Program-made: the position numbers and the translations under genes | Origin: Gluconobacter sp. Dm-62 | Lineage (GTDB): Bacteria > Pseudomonadota > Alphaproteobacteria > Acetobacterales > Acetobacteraceae | DNA length: 64,000 nt | Assembly: GCF_018256155.1 (NCBI RefSeq) | Contig: NZ_JAERLY010000001.1 | Location: 367,375 to 431,374 of the forward strand | Reading direction: 5' to 3' | Shown here: one piece after another, positions 1-9,315 of the stretch | Layout: each line of letters starts with the position of its first letter | Numbering within the stretch: the first letter of the stretch is position 1 | The notes under the pieces: model-generated | What the model saw: the letters and a program-made list of their open reading frames with translations, nothing else | Told to the model about the DNA's origin: nothing | The model's database searches: none

Positions 1-165
1 GAGATCCTCAAGCGTTCCCCGCTGCACCTCAGCGCCTATGGCGGCAAGCGACTGAGCCCCCTCGTCCGAACGAGCTAGACCAATCACCTCATGGCCGGCA
101 GCGATCAGTTCCCTGACGGTCGGCATCCCGATAAATCCAGTAGCACCGGTAACAAATACACGCAT
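1..165 (-). CDS. NAD-dependent epimerase/dehydratase (N-terminal part)
   Basis: Reading in from the left edge on the minus strand, 55 codons are open from an ATG at 165. The product starts with [13 protein letters not shown], the Rossmann-fold glycine-rich dinucleotide motif (TGATGFIG) of the atypical short-chain dehydrogenase/epimerase family, followed by a second beta-strand region that ends LARSDEGA. Only the nucleotide-binding start of the protein is in the window, so the substrate cannot be judged. It is divergently transcribed from the MmyB-type regulator at 260 with 94 bp between them, a layout in which the regulator often controls the enzyme. The rest of the gene lies outside the window. 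Confidence 0.85.
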   Translation of the reverse strand, partial: MRVFVTGATGFIGMPTVRELIAAGHEVIGLARSDEGAQSLAAIGAEVQRGTLEDL

Positions 166-212
166 GAGCGAAGTCTCCCGTTATCTCGTGAAGACAAATC
201 TCGGTCCATGCT

Positions 213-259
213 TTATTCTGGTAAAGTAGTGACATTATCGTATTATATAGAATAACAGG
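213..259. promoter_or_regulatory. Divergent promoter region with wide inverted repeat
   Basis: The AT-rich gap between the epimerase and the regulator contains TTATTCT at 213-219 and its exact complement AGAATAA at 249-255, with TATTATATA between them, next to the regulator's start. This could be an autoregulatory operator, but the arms are far apart and no strong -35 is visible. No clear Shine-Dalgarno precedes the ATG at 260. Confidence 0.25.
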
Positions 260-1108
260 ATGAGCGAACATCAGGATGGTGGCAAACGGCTCGGCTCCTG
301 GCTGAAGGATCGGCGTGCGCGGCTAGATCCGGCTGCCTTCGGCTTTCCCTCGGAACGCCGCCGCACACCCGGCCTGCGGCGGGAGGAGGTGGCACAGAGA
401 GCCAATATTAGTCCGACCTGGTACACCTGGCTGGAACAGGGGCGTGGGGGTGCCCCGTCAGCCGATGTGCTGGATCGGATCGCACGTGCTCTGATGCTGA
501 CCGACGTCGAACGCGAACATCTGTTCCTGCTCGGTCTCGGCCGCCCTCCCGATGCGCAGTATCGCAAAAGCGGCACCATTACGCCGCGCCTGCAACGCGT
601 GCTCGACGCGCTGGATCCCAGCCCGGCCCTGATCCGGACCGCGACCTGGGACGTTCCGGCCTGGAACAGGGCAGCCACCATCATGCTGGGGGATTACAGC
701 GCCCTGCCGCCCGCGGAACGCAACATCCTGCGGATCATCTTCCTCGACCCGCGTTCCCGCGCCATGCAGCCCGACTGGGACAACATGGCACGCTATGTCG
801 TCGGCGCCTTCCGGATCGAGACGGCACGCGCCGCGGCAACGGACGAAATCATCCCTCTGGTAACGGATCTCTGTCGACTCAGTCCCGAATTTCACACAAT
901 GTGGCATGAGAATAGTGTTACCGAGGCACCTGTCGACGTCGTCAAGCACATCGACCACCCGGTTCTCGGCCCTTTTGCCTTCGAACATTCGACATTCTCG
1001 GTCGATGGCCGGCCGGACCTGACCTTGGTCGTCTACAACCCCGCGACACCGGCCGATGCCGAGAAGCTCAAAGTCACCATCAACGCTCCCCTGCCTCAAG
1101 GAACCTGA
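260..1108 (+). CDS. Helix-turn-helix regulator with MmyB-like ligand-binding domain
   Basis: The 282-residue protein has an XRE-type helix-turn-helix near residues 10-85 (RRRTPGLRREEVAQRA is a hallmark of this subfamily), followed by a PAS-like MmyB domain from about residue 110 (ALDPSPALIRTATWDVPAWN, later PLTL-type C-terminal beta strands). Members are cytoplasmic regulators, often beside oxidoreductase genes that they control. The neighbour here is a divergent epimerase, which fits. The length is normal for the family. The ligand is unknown. It lies outside the proposed conjugative element. Confidence 0.88.
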   Translation: MSEHQDGGKRLGSWLKDRRARLDPAAFGFPSERRRTPGLRREEVAQRANISPTWYTWLEQGRGGAPSADVLDRIARALMLTDVEREHLFLLGLGRPPDAQYRKSGTITPRLQRVLDALDPSPALIRTATWDVPAWNRAATIMLGDYSALPPAERNILRIIFLDPRSRAMQPDWDNMARYVVGAFRIETARAAATDEIIPLVTDLCRLSPEFHTMWHENSVTEAPVDVVKHIDHPVLGPFAFEHSTFSVDGRPDLTLVVYNPATPADAEKLKVTINAPLPQGT

Positions 1109-1561
1109 CAACTTGCGCTTTATGGTTGCCTTTCCCTAGCTGGTCGTCATCCTGAACCGGCTCTGAACGTAGACCGGCCTTTTGTGACTGAAGTGCCGGG
1201 CGCCATTCTGTTGTTTATGGGGTCGGAATATTATTTCTGGTGCCGGCTTTCTTCGGGATCCTTACTCAGTCCGAATTCTCCCGGCCCTTTATCATCCTGT
1301 TCCTGATTCTTTTCCAGATCACGTTCGATCGCGGCGCCCACGGCGGTGGCCCGCGGGTCGATCCCAGATGGCGCTTAAAAACGGAGAACAGCCCAGCTGA
1401 CCTGCACCGATCATTCCACTGTCTCCTCCCGATACGATGGATACCTCTTCGATATGAGGCATATCCCAGCCCATAACAGGCGATCAAACCAGACCTGCTC
1501 TGTTCCATGGTATCACACTGAGCCGACTTCGCTGCCTGCCAGTGACCCGACATAGGCCGTG
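1109..1561. other. Intergenic stretch without a convincing gene
   Basis: About 450 bp separate the regulator from the recombinase remnant. A 78-codon open frame at 1240-1476 has no recognisable domain, a poor start context and ends in low-complexity text, so I do not call it. The stretch may be degraded mobile DNA. Confidence 0.5.
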
Positions 1562-1967
1562 CGTGCACCTGATGGAGCTGCTGCTGTGTTCAAGGAAGTT
1601 TTTTGTGCGGAGTTCACACGTAAAGTGAGCAGGCTACGGATGAACACAGTGCGGGTCTGGTCACCATGCGGGCAGAATTGCCCTACATTGATCGAGAACC
1701 GGCAAAATTTCTCCCGCGCTTAAGCGGGTGGACCAATTCAGAAAAATATTGATGACATGAAGCAGCTGGAAACACGAAAGGCCGAAGTGACAGATCGTTT
1801 AGCCAATACCGAAGAGCGCCGTCATTTTTCAGATCACGCTCCAGCCGGATGACGCCGAACTGACGATCATCTTGCCCGATGTTTGTGATGCGTTGGCATC
1901 GCAAGTTCAGATGGTTGCGGGGGCACGCAGCCCCCGATACCGACAGTCACTTCAGACGAAGATATAA
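1562..1967 (+). pseudogene. Decayed C-terminal remnant of a large serine recombinase
   Basis: Translating the plus strand gives three pieces typical of the C-terminal half of large serine recombinases. First, VFKEVFCAEFTRKVSRLRMN from about 1586. Then an in-frame stop near 1722, then DDMKQLETRKAEVTDRLA around 1755-1805, the coiled-coil segment that in the intact recombinase at 36877 reads MDTLEARKAELAALLSD. Last, in another frame, LASQVQMVAGARSPR ends the gene, like the VSVVAGAHN end of the intact copy. The remnant is out of frame at least twice and has no N-terminal catalytic domain. It marks an older integration at the same site. The identification rests on motif recognition by eye. Confidence 0.65.
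1912..1926. repeat. Left att-like 15-bp direct repeat
   Basis: The sequence tggttgcgggggcac here is identical to 38531-38545. Its reverse complement begins with ccccgcaacca after gtgcc, i.e. the T-arm/acceptor end plus CCA of a tRNA. It falls in the last codons of the decayed recombinase, just as the right copy falls in the last codons of the intact one. I read it as attL of the conjugative element. Confidence 0.6.
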
Positions 1968-1986
1968 TTTATAAATAATATGACAC

Positions 1987-2868
1987 CTAATTACAATTCT
2001 TGAGGCCATGTCGAGGTAGAGTAATAACTTGTGTTGGCTGTAGGGACAGGACCGATAATGTAGGATCTGCGGTAATTAAGGTCTTATTACCGATCCCGCG
2101 AAGAACGACTTGACCATGGGTCAAGTACCACATGGGACGTGTACCGAGCTTAATTGCACATGCGTCTGGCTTCCGGCCATAAAGGCCCAAACGATTAACG
2201 AGTTGTTGGTAAGCATCATCATCGACGATTACCGCCTCAGAACCGCTAGAGCGATATTCCATGACTGACATGACGAGATTCATAAGCGGCGAGAGTGTGT
2301 GTGGCATAGCTGCTAACATGCCTATCGCCGCCATGGCTGCGACCCAGCTTAGCTTGCCTGCTGTTACCCATTTTCCATCTGGTGGATCGATAATAGCCAT
2401 GGTTATGAAGCCCACTATCATAAAATATCCAAATAGATAGGCAATATCATGATCTAATACCCCTGCTACGCTACAAGCTACCAATATACCGAAGAGTAAG
2501 AAACACGAGAACGAACCAAGCCCGAGGATCACTCGATCGAACTTGCCCGGTGGAAGCAGAATATGCGTGCCACGCCGCGTTCGTCGCCAAGCAACGATCA
2601 GCATGACCAGCCATGCACTACAGATCATTCCATAGAGTAGAGCTACAGTGATAATGATGATCGTCACCGCACCAATAACTGTTAGATTGAGAAGTGACAG
2701 ATTCTGCGCCATATCCGGGAAGCAGCCATTCTCTAAGCCGTAGAGGATCAATGCTGCCCCACCCGTCGGCACCGCTATAGACGCTGCCAAAGCTAGCGCT
2801 TGTCGAATGTTCTTATATTGTTTCTGCAAATTAGAGTTGTCAGCAGAATATTCGTTCATCGGCTTCAT
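1987..2868 (-). CDS. Hypothetical polytopic membrane protein
   Basis: I do not recognise this 293-residue protein. It has about five hydrophobic stretches: near residues 25-45, 60-95, 118-140, 145-165 and 175-195. A basic loop (WRRTRRGTH) follows the second, and a soluble C-terminal domain of about 90 residues (from MEYRSSG onward) ends the protein. It is the first gene inside the left att copy and reads toward it. Its base composition is lower in GC than the trb genes, as is that of the neighbouring protease/ATPase pair. It could be an accessory of that pair, but 150 bp separate them and nothing in the sequence links them. The ATG at 2859 is an alternative start. Confidence 0.7.
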   Translation of the reverse strand: MKPMNEYSADNSNLQKQYKNIRQALALAASIAVPTGGAALILYGLENGCFPDMAQNLSLLNLTVIGAVTIIIITVALLYGMICSAWLVMLIVAWRRTRRGTHILLPPGKFDRVILGLGSFSCFLLFGILVACSVAGVLDHDIAYLFGYFMIVGFITMAIIDPPDGKWVTAGKLSWVAAMAAIGMLAAMPHTLSPLMNLVMSVMEYRSSGSEAVIVDDDAYQQLVNRLGLYGRKPDACAIKLGTRPMWYLTHGQVVLRGIGNKTLITADPTLSVLSLQPTQVITLPRHGLKNCN

Positions 2869-3018
2869 TCTCTTTTGTCGTATCTAGCTGTAACGCAGGA
2901 GCACACGAAATATCGAGCTACAGAGAGGTAGCTAGGTTAGGTGATTACATGTGCCGCCCAATACACAAACATTGTCGTTGCTATTTAAAGAACTCACTCT
3001 GGACGTGATATCTCCTGA

Positions 3019-5514
3019 TCAAACGCGCGGTGTAATACGGGCGGCCGTGCGAATATCGGCGATCTGAGTGCCTATAGCCTGAAGACTCTGGCGCATATCG
3101 TTGAATACGGTCCCTTCCCTACCAGGATCACTAATGGTGAGAATAACAGTAAATGGCACACCACCTTCCGGCATTATCTCACCTGCTCGCGTCAAATACT
3201 CCACAAACAACCGCCAATTCGATGAAGGACCAACCCCTCGTGCGAAGGTCTTTTCAAATACTTTTACAGGGCTCCATTTTAAATCATGCTCAATGAGAAC
3301 TGATTCCACTGCAGGAGATGTTCGCGTAGAAGGAAGATACAGAGGGTCAAGCCTGCCTTTCCATCCTTTTTCCTGCTCTTGCTGCAATGTTGCATTAACA
3401 TTGACCCGAACAAATTCTGAACCGAACCGTGCATCCAGCGGAGGCGTGGACACCAGCGTAAGTTTGGCATGCCCTCGACACTTACCTTCAGGGGTTACCA
3501 GAGATGCTGGCCACGAAAATCTAAAATTGATTTGCTGACCAAGTTGAATACGAGACGCGAAAACCAAGGTAATTGAATGGTCGTCTGTCTCCAAGATTTG
3601 CTGAGCTGAAGGAGGCATCCCAAAACCGACTAAATGTCGCGCAACAGGCAGAAGTGGCTTTGGCCGCAATGGTTGTGGAATTTCCGCATTATGAACAAGC
3701 AACCCAATTAAGGTTTCCCGAGATACCTCACCCTCGATTGCATGATCGAGGACAGCCGCCGTTTTTGCCACCAATGGAGCGGCATAACTGGTACCGCAAC
3801 CATCGACGATCGTACCATCAGGAAGAACGGAAAACAGGCCATGACCAAGCGTTGATTGTGGTGTGCCAGAACCTCCGACATGGGCCAGATCCGGTTTTAC
3901 ACCAGAACGCAGACCAGGCCCTCGGCGGCTGTAACGTGCCGGGGCAAAGGGTAAACATCCATTTGCACCTGGAGGATTAAGAGCCGCCACTGTTACGTTA
4001 CGGGCACTTTCTGCCGGAAGAAGCAAATTATCATTTCTAGCTATCGCTAAGTTTGACAGCGCAGTCGATGGATCTGCTGGCCACTCCGGTCGCATATCTT
4101 GTGGCTGAATATTGCCGGCTGATACAAACACGACGGCGTTGTTTTCTTCAGCGATGCGGTCAAGACGAATAGCATGCGGACTATATCGATCGGGAGCTGT
4201 AGGCTGAAGAATATTCAAGCTCATATTAAATACGCGGACGCCAAAACGAGCGCGTGCATCTGCAACAGATGCATCCAACTCATCAAAAAACTGCGGTAGA
4301 CCACCTGCGTAATATGCAGGGAAAGCTGTTGCTTTCTGTTGATTTGGAAAAATCGCGAGATCAATAAGCTCCGCGCCATCGGGTTCAGGGCAAGTTTCTG
4401 TACCGTTAAGACTGGCCCCAGCTACCGCAAGGCCACCAATAAATGTACCGTGGGAAAGATCCTTGTCTTCATCTGCCAGAATATCCCACCGATCTATCAC
4501 CCAGTCTGCCAGCGCGGGACTAATCCCACCGTCAATGATACCAATCCTCGGATGAGTTCGCTGTGTATCGCGCACGGGCAAATCCATATGTGTAGGGCGT
4601 CCTCGGTTGGAAGCAGAAGGCTGCTCCGAGCGCACAACCATACCAGGCAACTCGATACGCCTCACCAACGGATGATTGTCGAGAAACTCCAGAAGCTGTG
4701 TGTGACGTTGGATATCTGAATCGAAAGGTGCCAATTCCCGACGTTCAGTTGTCGGGCCAGTTAAACGCAGCACGGCCCCGTCGCCCGCCTGATCCAAACG
4801 AACAGCCAATACCGGAAGTCGATGCTGCCAGCTTGGTAGCCGTTCAACCGACATACTGTATCCAAGGGAAATAAAGCCCTGAATGAAGCTCTCAACCAAG
4901 CGACGGTGTGAAGCATCAAGACGGTCCCACTCTGACCGTGGAGGTAGAACATTAAACAGTTCTACCTCGTATGCACTCCCTGTGAGCGGCTTCGAGAGCC
5001 AAGCAACAGCCTCTTCTACGGAAAAACGCCGTTTATCGGACGCTCCATACAAATCGAGCCGCTCGATCGCGCCAGTTTCACTTTTCTGCACTGACGGGTG
5101 AGGAACTTCTTTTCCCGTCTTGTCATCTAACCGCATGCGCGTCTGTGTTTCGGCCTTTGCGATCTCAGTTTTAACCTGAGCCAGCCCGGAGGGACTACCT
5201 TCAACGATCATTACCCCCAGATCTCCACCGCCAACAACTGGTACGCGATCTGGTCGAAAAAGTGCTCCGACGGGCCGATGGCTTTTAGCCCAAGCCTCCT
5301 TTTTCAAGGTGACTTTGACATAGCCAATTGGCCCTTGGGACTGCGAGGCAAGAACTCCTGAGATGGTGTCGATCTGCCCCATAAGAGCAGCTTTATGGGC
5401 ACCGAACTCACGATCGCGCTTCGCATAGAAATCTTTGCGACCACCCCCACCGCCGCTCTCACGCGCTTCCTCGAAATTTTCGGGATTGAGGACGATTTGA
5501 ATGGGACTAGCCAT
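3019..5514 (-). CDS. Subtilisin-like serine peptidase (S8), partner of AAA+ ATPase
   Basis: The 831-residue protein has a long N-terminal region (about 1-300) without a signal peptide, then a subtilase domain. Asp is in RIGIIDGGIS (about residue 325), His in LSHGTFIGG (about 353), the oxyanion Asn in VVFVSAGN (about 465) and the nucleophile Ser in GCGTSYAAPLVAKTAA (about 575). A beta-rich C-terminal region of about 200 residues follows. With no export signal it should act in the cytoplasm. It overlaps the upstream AAA+ gene by 8 bp, so the two are translationally coupled. Cytoplasmic subtilase/AAA+ pairs recur in bacterial defence and mobile islands; I infer that the ATPase senses or unfolds a target and the protease cuts it. 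The trigger and substrate are unknown. Confidence 0.9.
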   Translation of the reverse strand: MASPIQIVLNPENFEEARESGGGGGRKDFYAKRDREFGAHKAALMGQIDTISGVLASQSQGPIGYVKVTLKKEAWAKSHRPVGALFRPDRVPVVGGGDLGVMIVEGSPSGLAQVKTEIAKAETQTRMRLDDKTGKEVPHPSVQKSETGAIERLDLYGASDKRRFSVEEAVAWLSKPLTGSAYEVELFNVLPPRSEWDRLDASHRRLVESFIQGFISLGYSMSVERLPSWQHRLPVLAVRLDQAGDGAVLRLTGPTTERRELAPFDSDIQRHTQLLEFLDNHPLVRRIELPGMVVRSEQPSASNRGRPTHMDLPVRDTQRTHPRIGIIDGGISPALADWVIDRWDILADEDKDLSHGTFIGGLAVAGASLNGTETCPEPDGAELIDLAIFPNQQKATAFPAYYAGGLPQFFDELDASVADARARFGVRVFNMSLNILQPTAPDRYSPHAIRLDRIAEENNAVVFVSAGNIQPQDMRPEWPADPSTALSNLAIARNDNLLLPAESARNVTVAALNPPGANGCLPFAPARYSRRGPGLRSGVKPDLAHVGGSGTPQSTLGHGLFSVLPDGTIVDGCGTSYAAPLVAKTAAVLDHAIEGEVSRETLIGLLVHNAEIPQPLRPKPLLPVARHLVGFGMPPSAQQILETDDHSITLVFASRIQLGQQINFRFSWPASLVTPEGKCRGHAKLTLVSTPPLDARFGSEFVRVNVNATLQQEQEKGWKGRLDPLYLPSTRTSPAVESVLIEHDLKWSPVKVFEKTFARGVGPSSNWRLFVEYLTRAGEIMPEGGVPFTVILTISDPGREGTVFNDMRQSLQAIGTQIADIRTAARITPRV

Positions 5515-6715
5515 GCGTCACTTCCTTATCGTCTGCTGCGTTGGCCTGACGGCCAAGCCACCGGCTGACAGTCGATTTATCTTTGCCTGCGATGTCGCCG
5601 ATATCGGCCATTGAAAACCCCTGGATGGGATCATCACGCATGGCCCTGAAGAGATGAACTGGTTCACCGAATAGCAGTGCGCGACGCTCACTTTGAATAC
5701 GCGCTGCATTGAGTGTTGCGAACTGTCGCAGCGTATCCAGCAAACCCGGTCGATCCTCTTCTCGCACCGTTGTTGCCTTTTTGTATGTGCGAACCAGTGA
5801 TTCAATCTCGGCTCCAGTCGAACCTTCAGTAAACCATGCGATCATGCGAAGATGGCTATCCGGGGCTTTTACTGGCGGCATAAAATGAGCAGCAATGGCC
5901 TTCCTCACTTCAAAATCAGGAGTAGGAATCTCAAGCTGAATTTCGAAGCGTCTCCATACTGCCGGATCAAGCAATTTTGGATGATTGGTAATGCCAATCG
6001 TGAAGCCGATATTCTGCCTTACATCCAAATTTTGGAGCAACGCATTCACAACACGCTTGATCTCGCCGACCTCTTGTGGATCGTCACGAACTTTCGCGAT
6101 GGCATCGAATTCATCAAGGAGCAAGATGCAACGATATCGATTAACAAATGTAAATAAATTCCCAATATTTCGTGCCGTCGTTCCCAAAAATGATGAAACA
6201 AGACCATCAAGTTTCACAAGAACGACAGGAAGATCGAGCTTACGTGCAATCCAAAAAGCCAACCGGGTCTTACCCGTCCCTGGCTTGCCATAAATCAGAC
6301 AGGTCTTGGCGGGAAGAATATCTACAGTCGCGAGCGCCTCAAAATTTGTCCATTCATCAACTATCGTACCAATGGCTTGCGATACGGTGGCATTAAAAAG
6401 GGGCGCAGTTCCGTCAATTTCTCCCGGAAAAATAATCTCTGCCAGAGGCGCAGCCGTCTCACGATCAACCGGCACTGGAGTATTTCGACCAAGTGTTTCT
6501 CCCGAAAGATATGCACGGGACCGCTCAATCCGACTGGGGGTTATTTCCTTCAAACGTTCCGCAGCCTTTAGAATTCCCGTAAGCGACGCAGCCTGTTTTT
6601 CCTCACCATCCTTAGTCAGTGCATCACGCAGTCGTTCGACCTGCTTACGCAGGGCTGCTGAAGGGTCGGCCATAGCCGACCTGCAAAGCGCCTGAATGAT
6701 TGAGAAGTGTTCCAT
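5507..6715 (-). CDS. AAA+ ATPase with C-terminal helix-turn-helix
   Basis: The AAA+ core shows Walker A IYGKPGTGKTRLAFW (about residues 142-156), Walker B CILLLDEFDAIAK (about 190), sensor-1 region TIGITNHPKLLDPAVWRRFE with the arginine-finger position, and a small C-terminal lid. The last 30 residues (MADIGDIAGKDKSTVSRWLG) look like a helix-turn-helix, unusual for this family and perhaps a DNA- or partner-binding device. The N-terminal 90 residues are helical. I chose the ATG at 6715; a TTG at 6721 adds two residues. It is the first gene of a two-gene operon with the subtilase. Resemblance is to the FtsH/Bcs1-like ATP-binding family commonly annotated as 'ATP-binding protein'. Confidence 0.87.
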   Translation of the reverse strand: MEHFSIIQALCRSAMADPSAALRKQVERLRDALTKDGEEKQAASLTGILKAAERLKEITPSRIERSRAYLSGETLGRNTPVPVDRETAAPLAEIIFPGEIDGTAPLFNATVSQAIGTIVDEWTNFEALATVDILPAKTCLIYGKPGTGKTRLAFWIARKLDLPVVLVKLDGLVSSFLGTTARNIGNLFTFVNRYRCILLLDEFDAIAKVRDDPQEVGEIKRVVNALLQNLDVRQNIGFTIGITNHPKLLDPAVWRRFEIQLEIPTPDFEVRKAIAAHFMPPVKAPDSHLRMIAWFTEGSTGAEIESLVRTYKKATTVREEDRPGLLDTLRQFATLNAARIQSERRALLFGEPVHLFRAMRDDPIQGFSMADIGDIAGKDKSTVSRWLGRQANAADDKEVTHG

Positions 6716-6905
6716 GCGCAAAACCCGATCTGATGCAAAATCTCGATTACATGATGCATCTACACCATCCTCCGTTGCTCGTCAACGACGTTTGTTGCAC
6801 GAAATAGGAAATTAGATGCGCACATGGGAAATTTTGTTGCATTTCATCCCCAGCGGTTGCAGCGCTATAAGGCTGACCATCGTTCGTCGGTTTTTTATCT
6901 GATGT

Positions 6906-7124
6906 TCAATTTATCTTTCTTGCCTTCGCAAACCCTCGATCCGTAGCCATGAAACGCTCCAACATGGGCACAATGAGACGCACGGGATCAGCGGGGGCCT
7001 GCCCGGTTCCGCGACCCAAAATTTCGGCATAGGCGGCAAGATCACGATGTAAGGTGGCTGGCAGTTCCAGCGTGACCTTCACGGGCTTGTTGTTCTCAAT
7101 CGGACCGAGCTTCAGCTTCGTCAT
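6906..7124 (-). CDS. DUF2274 domain protein (end of trb operon)
   Basis: The 72-residue protein contains KVTLELPATLHRDLAAYAEILGR, the ribbon-helix-helix-like start of DUF2274, a small family nearly always found right after trbI in alphaproteobacterial conjugation operons. Its ATG overlaps the trbI stop by 4 nt. Its role in transfer is not known; the fold suggests DNA binding or an operon-level regulator. No signal peptide is present, so it is cytoplasmic. After it, 190 bp without a gene separate the conjugation operon from the AAA+/subtilase cargo. Confidence 0.85.
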   Translation of the reverse strand: MTKLKLGPIENNKPVKVTLELPATLHRDLAAYAEILGRGTGQAPADPVRLIVPMLERFMATDRGFAKARKIN

Positions 7125-8317
7125 GGTCGGAATTCCTTCTCTTTCCAGGGCTTGAGGATAAGGTCGCGATTCAGAATTAGCGTAAACGGCAGGCCGGGCC
7201 GGTCTCTCAGCGTCGGCTGAACGTTGAGGCTACGGTCAATCAAACGATTGCCGACCATGGAGAAACCATTGCTGGCACCGCTACGGATGGCCTGCATCAG
7301 GTTGTTCTCGTTCCATGACGTCCCGGCTTCGGAGCCGACGCTGAGCAGGGTAGTGACCAGCGCGGCTTTGAAAAGCTGGCCCCAATGGTTGTTCACCTCA
7401 TCGGAAAGGCCGGACTGACCGGCCGCGTCACCGCCGGGCAGTTTCTCCAGTACTAAGCTCTCGTCGTTCGGGAAGATCAGCCGCGTCCAGATGATCTGCG
7501 TGCGCTGCTGTCCGAAGGAGACGCTGTTATTATAGGCCCCGAACAGGGTACTGCCCTGCGGGATCAGAAGATACCGCCCGGTCGGGCTGTCATAGACGTT
7601 CTGGGTCACATGGCCCACGATCTGACCCGGCAGGTCGGAACTGACCTTCGTATTCAATGCTCCGGCGATGACCGTTCCTGCCTGAAGGATATATGGGGAC
7701 GCAGGCGACATAATCCGGTCCGGGCTGACCGTCGCACGGTCCGGCTGGCCTGCCAGAAAGGCGCGATTGCCAGGCTGCTGATCGGTTCCTACCGATGATG
7801 CCTGCGCTCCGGACACGGTCTGTCCCGGGACCGCCACCGCCTGTGTGCCCTGCCCCTCCCGGACCTCAATCTGCGCGAAGAGCCTACTGGTGCGCGCGGC
7901 CTCGATCTCCTGGTCGCCGCGACGATCCCCCATGCCGGGAACCGGTCCCGCACGTCCCTGCCGCTGCGCGTTGAGGATCGGCCTGCCCAGATCGCCGGGC
8001 AGAGGCTGCCCGAGCTTCGGTATATTGGTATAGTCGCTGGGCAAAGCCGACAGCCCGTCGGCCGAGGCGCGCGCGTCGGTATCCTGTGCCGCCTGAACCG
8101 GTCCTTTTGGCGTGTTGCTTTGCAGCGCGTAACCCAGCACGAGACCGATGGCGAGCATCCCAACCGCCCCCAGGGTCCAGATGACGGGGCGCGACAGCTT
8201 TACGACCGGCGGACGCTGCGCGCGCAGCCGTATATCTGGGGACGGCCCTGCTCCCGTCGCGCTCCCGTCGCCAGTAGCACTCCCGTCCTCATCCCGGCGT
8301 TCTTCCGCGCCGCTCAT
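7121..8317 (-). CDS. trbI: TrbI/VirB10-type conjugal transfer protein
   Basis: The 398-residue protein has a short cytoplasmic N-terminus, one membrane segment (about 42-65, VIWTLGAVGMLAIGLVLGYA), a proline/glutamine-rich periplasmic linker, and a C-terminal VirB10 beta-barrel domain (from about residue 200; SPYILQAGTVIAGALNTKVS and YLLIPQGSTLFGAYN are diagnostic). It spans the envelope and joins the inner-membrane motor to the outer-membrane pore. It overlaps trbG upstream and DUF2274 downstream by 4 nt each. The length is usual for the family. Confidence 0.95.
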   Translation of the reverse strand: MSGAEERRDEDGSATGDGSATGAGPSPDIRLRAQRPPVVKLSRPVIWTLGAVGMLAIGLVLGYALQSNTPKGPVQAAQDTDARASADGLSALPSDYTNIPKLGQPLPGDLGRPILNAQRQGRAGPVPGMGDRRGDQEIEAARTSRLFAQIEVREGQGTQAVAVPGQTVSGAQASSVGTDQQPGNRAFLAGQPDRATVSPDRIMSPASPYILQAGTVIAGALNTKVSSDLPGQIVGHVTQNVYDSPTGRYLLIPQGSTLFGAYNNSVSFGQQRTQIIWTRLIFPNDESLVLEKLPGGDAAGQSGLSDEVNNHWGQLFKAALVTTLLSVGSEAGTSWNENNLMQAIRSGASNGFSMVGNRLIDRSLNVQPTLRDRPGLPFTLILNRDLILKPWKEKEFRP

Positions 8318-9315
8318 GACTTCCTGCCATCCGTGCGCACGATCCGCACACGCTGCTCGGACTGCTTGTCGCCCAGCCGCAACTCGGCTGCCGCGAACAG
8401 GCGATCGACGATCATCCAGTTCTGCCGGACCCGGTAATTGACCAGTTCCGGGCCGCCATCCGCCCCCAGCACAAAGAGCGGGGGCAGTTCGCCCTGCCCT
8501 ATGCCAGCAGGAAAGGCGATATAGACCTTGCGACCATCATCGAACGCCCGGCCAGGCAGCCAGGGCGGTGTCCCGCCTTTCACCGGCTGGATGGTGTAAC
8601 GGAAATTCAGCGCGTTCAGGTCCAGTCCCACATCCACAGGGGCAGCATCGTCGGCCGCACTGTCCTGCCGGTGCAGGGCGATCAGATCATCCTCGGGATA
8701 ATCCCACGACACCGACGCCATGTAGGTGGCGGGGGTGGAGCGCAGTTCGGCCAGATAGGTCCGCCGATCGGTATTGATGATCAGGTTGGTGGTCAGGTCT
8801 GCCCGCGTCGGCTTGACCAGGATATGGATGCGTTTCGTCGTCCCTGCCCCGCTCTCGGTATCGCCAATGATCCAGCGTAACGTATCCCCGGCGGCGACCG
8901 GCCCGGTGCCGACCAGCTTCTCTCCCTGCTGGAGCATGATGTCGGTGATTTCACCGGGCGACGCATAGACCTGATAGAGCGCACCGGGGCTGTAGGGATA
9001 GACCTGCACCGCGTTGATGAACCCGGCTCGCGTGGGCTGGATGCGTGCCGCCAGATTGGCCTGCGTCACGCGCGCGGTCGGATCGGCGACTTCGGGGGCC
9101 GGATGTGTGACGCGTCGTGAGGGCAGCGGCTTGAGCTGCCCCGGCAGGGGAAACGGTCTGGGGACTTCCACCACCTGCACCGGTTTCGGCGGGTCCAGCA
9201 GACGTGTCGCCTGAACAGCGTCATCGTAGCGGATGACGGGCGGATGGTAATGCTGCGCGCATCCGGCCAGGGGCAGGATCAGCAACGGCAGGACACGAAG
9301 AGCGCGACGGATCAT
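8314..9315 (-). CDS. trbG: TrbG/VirB9-type conjugal transfer protein
   Basis: The 333-residue protein starts with a lipoprotein-type signal (ALRVLPLLILPLAGC, lipobox LAGC with Cys near residue 19), then a proline-rich stretch, then the VirB9/CagX domain with paired beta sandwiches (from about residue 95, including QVYPYSPGALYQVYASPGE and RHILVKPTR-like strands). It forms the outer-membrane core complex with TrbI and stabilises the pore. Its start and stop are both in 4-nt overlaps with neighbours, showing tight coupling. Confidence 0.94.
   Translation of the reverse strand: MIRRALRVLPLLILPLAGCAQHYHPPVIRYDDAVQATRLLDPPKPVQVVEVPRPFPLPGQLKPLPSRRVTHPAPEVADPTARVTQANLAARIQPTRAGFINAVQVYPYSPGALYQVYASPGEITDIMLQQGEKLVGTGPVAAGDTLRWIIGDTESGAGTTKRIHILVKPTRADLTTNLIINTDRRTYLAELRSTPATYMASVSWDYPEDDLIALHRQDSAADDAAPVDVGLDLNALNFRYTIQPVKGGTPPWLPGRAFDDGRKVYIAFPAGIGQGELPPLFVLGADGGPELVNYRVRQNWMIVDRLFAAAELRLGDKQSEQRVRIVRTDGRKS

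Noticed and set aside
1240..1476. 78-codon open frame
   Set aside because: No domain, no ribosome-binding site and low-complexity C-terminus; likely chance.
1912..1926. A real tRNA gene at the att repeat
   Set aside because: Only the 3' end is present in either copy; no cloverleaf can be built upstream or downstream.
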